Of a stretch of 64,000 bases of DNA, positions 58,791 to 64,000 are shown one piece after another (the stretch's first letter is position 1; each line of letters begins with the position of its first letter). The DNA is taken from assembly GCA_965203195.1 (NCBI GenBank), contig OZ241860.1, positions 310,001 through 374,000 of the forward strand, given 5' to 3'. The notes beneath the pieces were generated by a model. It saw nothing but the letters and a program-made list of their open reading frames with translations. It ran no database searches and was not told the origin of the DNA. The position numbers and the translations under genes were made by a program. The DNA is from Bin87 sp965203195 (GTDB lineage Bacteria; Chloroflexota; Dehalococcoidia; Lucifugimonadales; UBA3495).

Positions 58791-60263
58791 TCACCGCAGC
58801 GGCGCCGGCGCGCCGGCGTCCATCTGCCGGACGTGGGCGCGGGCCTGGTTCTGAATCTCCGTGACGTGCCTCTGCATCTCCTGACGCTGCCGGCCGCGGA
58901 TCTGCTGCTCGTTCCACAGGTGGGGCAGCGTCCTGGTGTTGCCTTTGTCGGTGTTGCAGGCTCCGCACAGCAGGATCCGGTTGTCGATGCGGTTGGTGCC
59001 ACCGGCGCTTTTCGGGTTGATGTGGTCAACATGGAAGTGGCGAGGCTTGAGGCATTCGCCGCAGCCCGGGCATTTGATGTTGCCGTCCGGCTGCTGCTGC
59101 CACTCCATAAGCTGGTCGCGGATGGCGGCGTTGCTCATCTTGTCGGATGGCATTTTGGGGATGATTATGCCCGTGGGGTCGCGGATCACGTCGCCGTCGG
59201 TGGCGACTTCCGTGCGCTGCGGCGGGTGGTACAGTACGGAGACGGGTATCGGCAGCGCCCCTTCCTGTCCGCTCATGCTGGCGATGCGGTTGCGGATGAC
59301 GTCCACGGCGTTGGCGTCGTCATCGGCGCCAACCCAGCGGCGACCGAGGTTTTCGGCGGCAACCAGGGCGGTGCCGCAGCCGCAGAACGGATCAAACACG
59401 ATGTCGCCTTCGTTGCTGCTGGCTTTGATGATACGCTCCAGCAAGGCAAGTGGCTTCTGGGTGTTCCAGCCGGTGCGCTCCTTGGCATTGCCTTTGATGA
59501 TGGATTCGTAAATGACGTCCGACTGGATTTTGTATTCGACATCAAAGTCGAACAATACATCGGAATCCGTCAGGGGCCTGCCCAGTTCTGATTCAACCTT
59601 CTTGGCGCGGCGCAGTATCAATTTGTCTTTGGATTGATTGACGGATCCGTACAGGACCCGGTTGCCTGTGAGGTAGCGGGCAAACCGGGCTCGGTATTCC
59701 GATTCGCTACCTTTCAGAGGGTTAAAAGTCCAGTCATCGCCTTTGCTGTAGCGGTAAATCGTGTCGTGATTCGACGGGAAATTGCGGGAGGTGTTTGCCA
59801 TTTTCCCGTAATGCCACACTACCTCGTTACGATGGTTACTGCTGCCGAACACCAAGTCCAGCAGAATCCGCAGGTAGGAGTTGGCGTTTGGGTCGCAATG
59901 CAGGTACAGCGAGCCGCCCGGCGTCAGGATGCGATGCATCTCAATGATGCGTGGCGCCATGAACGCCAGATAGCCGCCCATGCCGTCGGAATGCGCCTTG
60001 GCGACATCGATCTGGCGGCGCAGGTCCGGGTAGTCGTTCTCCAGCTGGTCCAGCCATTCCTGCTTGGCGTCGTTCCAGCTCCAAGTGTCGCGGAACTGAT
60101 GGCCGGCGGCCTTGCTGCCGCTCATACCTTGGTACATACGCTTGCTATTGAACGGCGGGTCCAGATAGATCAAGTCCACCGTTTCGCTGTCCATGCCGCG
60201 CATTACTTCCAGGTTGTCCAGCGCGTAGAGAGCACTGAGGGCGAAGTTGGGTTGTGTGGTCAT
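58791..60263 (-). CDS. DNA methyltransferase-HNH nuclease fusion, pair B copy 2
   Basis: A 490-residue paralogue of the protein at 57309. Near-identical N-terminal (LDPPFNSKR at about residues 34-42) and C-terminal parts (FCGCGT near 289, HVDHINP near 408, LLCGACN). The central region between HRNEVVWHYG and GWNTQKPLALLERI differs completely and is rich in Asp/Lys/Tyr (GNRVLYGSVNQSKDK, DVLFDFDVEYKI), with visibly lower GC than its flanks. The start codon overlaps the stop of the upstream membrane/zinc gene (ATGA at 60260-60263). Confidence 0.88.
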   Translation of the reverse strand: MTTQPNFALSALYALDNLEVMRGMDSETVDLIYLDPPFNSKRMYQGMSGSKAAGHQFRDTWSWNDAKQEWLDQLENDYPDLRRQIDVAKAHSDGMGGYLAFMAPRIIEMHRILTPGGSLYLHCDPNANSYLRILLDLVFGSSNHRNEVVWHYGKMANTSRNFPSNHDTIYRYSKGDDWTFNPLKGSESEYRARFARYLTGNRVLYGSVNQSKDKLILRRAKKVESELGRPLTDSDVLFDFDVEYKIQSDVIYESIIKGNAKERTGWNTQKPLALLERIIKASSNEGDIVFDPFCGCGTALVAAENLGRRWVGADDDANAVDVIRNRIASMSGQEGALPIPVSVLYHPPQRTEVATDGDVIRDPTGIIIPKMPSDKMSNAAIRDQLMEWQQQPDGNIKCPGCGECLKPRHFHVDHINPKSAGGTNRIDNRILLCGACNTDKGNTRTLPHLWNEQQIRGRQRQEMQRHVTEIQNQARAHVRQMDAGAPAPLR

Positions 60264-60808
60264 TCTGTTTCTTCCTGGCCAATAGTTCCGAGTCGAAGCC
60301 GACTGAGGATGTGCTTGTAAATCTCGTACTCAGACGGAGTATGGTACTGCGATTTACAAACGATGCACCACGGACTATTGTGGCTCGATGCCGAAAACGT
60401 TGTCTCCAACGCGACTTTGCACTGTGGGCACCAAGTTTCGAGGTCAGAGATTATGGACGAGCCTTCATGATCTCTGGTAATCTTCCAGTGAAGCTCTACT
60501 CCGAACATTTTGGCTGTGAGAGGATGGAGTTGGTGTTGGCGTTGCTTTGGTTGAGGCGCGACAGCTCGTGTCTGGTCAGACCGCATCGAACTGACGATGA
60601 TGATCAGTATTATCGCCAATGCGATGACCAGCAGTAGTATCGCTAGTGACCAAAGTGGGACAGGTATCCACAACCACCGATTGATAATCGGGATACTAGG
60701 GTGAGCAATGGAAAAAAGCAGTCCCATCAGTTGAATTGTCGGTGACCCGCACAAGGCATCGAATGCTGCCAAGAGCGGAAGGTAGTTTCTCAGTAATTTC
60801 ATATTCAT
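60260..60808 (-). CDS. Membrane-anchored zinc-ribbon protein coupled to methyltransferase-HNH
   Basis: A 182-residue protein. A hydrophobic N-terminal half has one weaker segment (about residues 8-40) and one strong membrane helix (about 48-72, LWSLAILLLVIALAIILIII). The soluble C-terminal half has an ELHWKITRDHEG strand pattern and four cysteines as WCPQCK and WCIVCKSQYH, a zinc-ribbon or treble-clef arrangement. Its GC content is clearly lower than that of the surrounding genes. The stop overlaps the methyltransferase start as ATGA. Function unknown; context suggests an accessory of the methyltransferase-HNH pair. Confidence 0.7.
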   Translation of the reverse strand: MNMKLLRNYLPLLAAFDALCGSPTIQLMGLLFSIAHPSIPIINRWLWIPVPLWSLAILLLVIALAIILIIIVSSMRSDQTRAVAPQPKQRQHQLHPLTAKMFGVELHWKITRDHEGSSIISDLETWCPQCKVALETTFSASSHNSPWCIVCKSQYHTPSEYEIYKHILSRLRLGTIGQEETE

Positions 60809-60863
60809 TGCAAGCACCCTGCCTGGTGAGCGAGCAGATCGCGGGGCGGGCTAGTCCGCCGGA

Positions 60864-61049
60864 CTAATCCTCGGCTGTCTCCGGCGTAGCCGCTTCCTCT
60901 GCTGTCGCCGCCGTCATCCGCAAATTGGGGAACACGACGAGTTGCGCCTTATCCCAATCCACGTATTCGGTGGAATCGTGGCTTTCCCAAAAGGCGCGTT
61001 CCTCGGCTTCGCTGGCGAAGTGAGGAATGGGTTTAAGCTGCTTGTCCAT
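60864..61049 (-). CDS. Orphan CopG/BrnA-type antitoxin
   Basis: A 61-residue protein matching the CopG antitoxin (PF12441) pattern: KPIPHFASEAEERAFWESHDSTEYVDWDKA, whose core FWESHDSTEYVDW is diagnostic, followed by VVFPNLR. The ATG at 61049 follows GGAGGTACAAT. BrnT-type toxins normally lie directly upstream, but here the upstream neighbour is a HAD phosphatase gene, so the antitoxin appears alone. The C-terminal tail is Ala/Glu/Thr-rich and lacks an evident second helix set. Confidence 0.8.
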   Translation of the reverse strand: MDKQLKPIPHFASEAEERAFWESHDSTEYVDWDKAQLVVFPNLRMTAATAEEAATPETAED

Positions 61050-61100
61050 ATTGTACCTCCATTTGCATCTTACCACCCGCCGGCGGGGCTGGCAAGCCGG

Positions 61101-61538
61101 CTAGAACAGCGGGATTTTGGTGCCTTTGGCGCGGTACTGCCGGTCGTCCGAGGCGCCCGTGGCCAGGAAGTCGCCGATGATGCGGTAGATCCGTTCCATT
61201 TCGTGGTCCACGCTGCGGGAGAAGAAGTAGGGCGGCACCCACACGCCCCCGAAGGCGGCCACGATTTCGGGGTAGTCGTCAATGACGAATTCCGGCTCCA
61301 CCGGCACCTTCAGCTCGGCCAGGCGCTCGTGGTAGTGGTGCGTGGGCTTTTCGTACACCCCGCTGACGAACCGGCCCAGTTCGTGCTTTTCAATTACTTC
61401 CCACCGCTCGCCCATTCCCGACCAGATGTAGATCTCATGGCCGTCGTCCAGCAGCTTCTGGAAAGTGTCCACGGTGCCGGGACGCAGGGTGTCGTCCAGC
61501 CCCAGGATGGTATAGTCAACATCAAAAAAGATTTTCAT
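61101..61538 (-). CDS. HAD-superfamily hydrolase
   Basis: A 145-residue HAD-fold protein. Motif I is FFDVDYTILG (nucleophile Asp and the +2 Asp), motif II is the Ser in IYIWSGMGERW, a Lys near EKPTHHYHERLAELK may serve as motif III, and motif IV is VIDDYPE. The protein is small and capless. Probably a phosphatase; the substrate is unknown. The ATG at 61538 gives MKIFFDVDYT. It lies between the selenoprotein-like arsC gene and the CopG gene. Confidence 0.85.
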   Translation of the reverse strand: MKIFFDVDYTILGLDDTLRPGTVDTFQKLLDDGHEIYIWSGMGERWEVIEKHELGRFVSGVYEKPTHHYHERLAELKVPVEPEFVIDDYPEIVAAFGGVWVPPYFFSRSVDHEMERIYRIIGDFLATGASDDRQYRAKGTKIPLF

Positions 61539-61634
61539 GGCCGGGAGTCGCTCTTGCGGTGGCGGGTGTGACGGCGGATGACGGGTTGCCAATGGCGGAT
61601 GGTTGCGGATGGGCGGGGGCGGGCCGGGGGGACA

Positions 61635-62012
61635 TCAGCCGGGCGGCGCCGCGCCGATGGCCTCGGCTACGGTCTTGAGACTGGCGCCGATGATGAGGCG
61701 GTCGTCGGCCAGCCGGATGATGGGGCGGCGCACCAGGCGGGGTTCCGCCAGCATCAGTTCCAGCTTGCGGTCGTCGGACAGGTCGGCGGCGTTGAGGCCC
61801 CGCTTTTTCAGGGCCGGGCTGCGGCTGGCGAACAGGGCGCCAATGCCCGGGGCGCCGGCGGCGTGGGCCAGGGCCCGCAGTTCCGCGGCGGTGAAAGGTT
61901 CCTTGAAGTAGTCCCGTTCCGTGATGGCGACTCCGTTTTGGGCGAGCAACTCCCGCACCTTGCGGCAGCTGCTTCAACGGGGCCACCAGTAAAGGGTGGC
62001 GGCGCTGCTCAT
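61635..62012 (-). CDS. ArsC/Spx-family selenoprotein (in-frame UGA = Sec)
   Basis: Read through the UGA at 61974-61976, the frame gives a 125-residue ArsC-family protein beginning MSSAATLYWWPR-Sec-SSCRKVRELL. The Sec sits exactly at the catalytic cysteine of the family motif Y-x-x-P-x-C-x-x-C-R-K, giving a U-x-x-C redox pair. The rest is canonical: ERDYFKEPFTAAELRAL, LMLAEPRLVRRPIIR. The ATG at 62012 has GGAGTACC upstream. Without readthrough only a 12-residue peptide, or an internal GTG-started protein lacking the active site, would be made. A hairpin follows the UGA. A nonsense mutation is the main alternative. Confidence 0.8.
61945..61973 (-). promoter_or_regulatory. Candidate bacterial SECIS hairpin
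   Basis: Starting one base after the UGA, AGCAGCU pairs with AGUUGCU (7 bp, one G-U). After a G-G mismatch, CCGC pairs with GCGG, closing a 5-nt loop AAGGU. The loop GGU resembles the SelB-contacting bulge/loop of the E. coli fdhF element. The loop lies slightly closer to the UGA than in fdhF. Confidence 0.6.
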
Positions 62013-62170
62013 TGGTACTCCAGCTCCCTTTGCCGGGCCGGGGGGTGGCCCGGCGCGATGGCGCGATTGGCGGTAATTGGGCTATTTTATACCCCCGGCC
62101 GCCGGCGGCATAAGTAGTTGCGATGTAAAATCTATGTAATTTCCGGCCGGCCCGGGCGGGGCCGGAAAGG

Positions 62171-64000
62171 CTAGGCGGCGGGCTGGCGCGCCTGTTCTTG
62201 CAGTTCGTAGAGCTTGTTGATGGCCTCCAGGGGCGTAAGGTTGGGGATGTCCAGTTCCCGCAGGGCGTCGGCCAGCGGGCCGTCGGCGGCCCCGAACATT
62301 GGCAGGGCCAGCTGGGGGGGCGGGGCGGTTTGGGAGCGGCGGCGCCGGCCGGCGGGGCCCGCCGGCGCCGTTCCGTTTTCCAGTTCGGCCAGCAGTTCCT
62401 GCGCCCGGCTGACTACGGCCGGGGGCATCCCGGCCAGCATGGCGACGTGGACGCCGTAGGAGCGGTCGGCGCCGCCCGGCACGATGCGGCGCAGAAAGGC
62501 GATGCGGCCTTCGTCCTCGGACACCGCCACGCGGTAGTTGCGGACGCCGGGCAGAGTGGCCGCCAGGTCGGTCAGTTCGTGGTAGTGGGTGGCGAACAGG
62601 GCGCGGCAGTGCAGGCGCGGGTTGTTGTGCAGATGCTCCACCACGGCGCGGGCGATGGACAGGCCGTCGTAAGTGCTGGTGCCGCGCCCGATTTCGTCTA
62701 GCACCACCAGGGAGCGGTAGGTGGCCTGGTTGAGGATGGCGGCGGTTTCCACCATCTCCACCATAAAGGTGGACTGCCCGGTGGCCAGGTCGTCCTGCAA
62801 GCCGACGCGGGTAAAGATGCGGTCCACGATGCCAATGGCGGCGGCGGCGGCCGGCACAAAGCTGCCCACCTGGGCCAGCAGGGTGATGATGGCGACCTGG
62901 CGGATGTAAGTGGACTTGCCGGCCATATTGGGGCCGGTGATGAGCATAATCTGGGCGTCGTCGGCGTCCAGGGCGGCGTCGTTGGGGACGAAAGCGCCGG
63001 CGTCCAGGGCGCGTTCCACTACGGGATGGCGGCCGGCCACGATGGTGATGGCGGCGCCGTGGTTGAGGGCGGGGCGGGCGTAATCGTGCCGGACGGCGAT
63101 GCTGGCCAGGCCGGCGAACACGTCGGCGCGGGCCACGGCGGCCGCGATGCGGGTAACGGCGGCGGCGTGGTCGGCGATCTGCCGGCAAACCTGGCGGTAG
63201 AGGGCGCGCTCCAGTTCCTCCAGGCGCTCGCGGGCGTCCAGGGCCTGGTTTTCGTACTGCTTGAGTTCGGGGGTGATGTAGCGTTCCCCGTTGGCGAGGG
63301 TCTGCCGGCGCTGGTAATGGGGCGGCACGGCGGCCAGGTTGGCGCGGCTGACTTCAATGTAATAGCCGAATACCTGGTTGTAGCCTACCTTCAGGTTCCG
63401 TATGCCGGTATTCTCCCGTTCCCGGGCTTCCATGCCGGCGATAAAGCCGCGCACGTCGCTGGCGATGGCGCGGAGCCGGTCCAGTTCGGGGGCGAATCCG
63501 TTGCGGATGACGCCGCCGTCGCCCACGGCGCCGGCGGCGGCCGGGTTGATGGCGTGGTCGACCAGGTCGACGACCTCGGGCAGGGGGCGGAGTTGGCCGG
63601 CCAGCCAGCTTACCGGGGCGGCGGCGTTGGCATCGGCATTGGCGCCGTTGTCGCCGCCGGCGTTATCGCTATCGCCGTTGCCGTAGCCATCACTCTCGCC
63701 GGACATTACGCCGCCCAGCCGCGCCGCGGCGTCCAGGCTGCGGCGCAGGGCCAGCAGGTCGCGGGGCGCCGCCGTTTGGGTCTGGATGCGGGTCAGGATG
63801 CGTTCCAGGTCGGAAATTTCGGTCAGGGCGGCGGCGGCGGCGTGGCGGCGAAAGGCGTCGTCGTAAAAGAACTGCACGACGTCAAGGCGGCGTTCCAGGC
63901 GTTGCAGATCCAGCAGGGGCCGGCCCAGCCAGCGGCGCAGCAGGCGGGCGCCCATAGGCGTGCGGGTATCGTCCAGGGCGGTCAGCAGAGACCAGTCCTG
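62171..64000 (-). CDS. mutS: DNA mismatch repair protein MutS (partial, N-terminus outside)
   Basis: The frame is open to the window edge, so the N-terminal mismatch-recognition domain lies outside. The visible 609 residues start in the connector/lever region (SLLTALDDTRTPMGARLLRRWL) and continue through the clamp. The ATPase has Walker A GPNMAGKSTYIRQVA, MVEMVETAAILNQAT, Walker B LVVLDEIGRGTSTYDGLSIA and ATHYHEL. The C-terminal LTPLEAINKLYELQ helix is also present. An Asp/Gly/Asn-rich insertion (GDSDNAGGDNGANAD) lies in the lever domain. The in-frame edge extends 15 codons past the apparent ATG at 63955. Confidence 0.96.
   Translation of the reverse strand, partial: QDWSLLTALDDTRTPMGARLLRRWLGRPLLDLQRLERRLDVVQFFYDDAFRRHAAAAALTEISDLERILTRIQTQTAAPRDLLALRRSLDAAARLGGVMSGESDGYGNGDSDNAGGDNGANADANAAAPVSWLAGQLRPLPEVVDLVDHAINPAAAGAVGDGGVIRNGFAPELDRLRAIASDVRGFIAGMEARERENTGIRNLKVGYNQVFGYYIEVSRANLAAVPPHYQRRQTLANGERYITPELKQYENQALDARERLEELERALYRQVCRQIADHAAAVTRIAAAVARADVFAGLASIAVRHDYARPALNHGAAITIVAGRHPVVERALDAGAFVPNDAALDADDAQIMLITGPNMAGKSTYIRQVAIITLLAQVGSFVPAAAAAIGIVDRIFTRVGLQDDLATGQSTFMVEMVETAAILNQATYRSLVVLDEIGRGTSTYDGLSIARAVVEHLHNNPRLHCRALFATHYHELTDLAATLPGVRNYRVAVSEDEGRIAFLRRIVPGGADRSYGVHVAMLAGMPPAVVSRAQELLAELENGTAPAGPAGRRRRSQTAPPPQLALPMFGAADGPLADALRELDIPNLTPLEAINKLYELQEQARQPAA

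Noticed and set aside
62012..62012. Starting the ArsC-like gene at the internal GTG (61958)
   Set aside because: It would remove the first beta strand and the redox motif that define the family, while the upstream ATG has a good ribosome-binding site and reads in frame through UGA.

Overview
The window is a dense, high-GC bacterial chromosome segment with ATG, GTG and TTG starts and many 1-4 nt stop/start overlaps. No rRNA or tRNA was recognised. The housekeeping set (gyrB end, coaD-rsmD, prs, cysS, recA-recX, rny-ymdB, plsY, ispH, mutL, mutS) and the catabolic set (MDR and Zn dehydrogenases, Rieske ferredoxin, enoyl-CoA hydratase, thiolase, SDR, cupin, MhpD-like hydratase, amidohydrolases, TRAP permeases) resemble an aerobic or marine-type Chloroflexota (Dehalococcoidia/SAR202-like). 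That placement is inferred from gene content and overall character only.

Layout. 0-6 kb: gyrB end, hpt, two tautomerase-superfamily genes, DUF1015, NTF2-like, enoyl-CoA hydratase, nitroreductase. 5.9-6.9 kb: gene-free, with repeat copies and a strong terminator. 6.9-16 kb: minus-strand coiled-coil gene/coaD/rsmD, two MDR enzymes, a single-chain type IIG restriction-modification enzyme, a 3-hydroxyisobutyrate dehydrogenase-like gene, Rieske ferredoxin. 16-25 kb: lepB, prs, amidohydrolase, a cysteinyl-tRNA synthetase fused to a GT2 glycosyltransferase, meaB with a 667-bp-period tandem duplication of its 3' end plus the next gene, and a VapBC-like toxin-antitoxin operon with an oversized antitoxin and a perfect palindromic operator. 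25-38 kb: catabolic and membrane genes and a TRAP QM pair without a binding protein. 38-48 kb: double-HicB protein, sugar nucleotidyltransferase-MoxR pair, glutaredoxin-like gene, recA-recX, and a minus-strand rny-ymdB-PHP-plsY cluster.

48-64 kb is the most unusual part. Four proteins of one architecture (beta-class DNA methyltransferase with an internal target-recognition region, followed by a C-terminal HNH domain) occur as two tandem pairs: one behind a metallohydrolase gene and ahead of ispH, one between the mutS side and mutL. Within each pair the catalytic and HNH parts are close to identical while the central recognition region is replaced. Pair B is preceded by an AT-richer, translationally coupled membrane/zinc-ribbon gene and runs directly into mutL. 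Near the end, an ArsC/Spx-family gene has an in-frame UGA exactly at the catalytic cysteine followed by a SECIS-like hairpin, so it is probably a selenoprotein.

A further theme is that many spacers carry their own private direct repeats (11-22 bp units, 2-4 copies), often next to a start codon, plus two families of dispersed palindromic elements.
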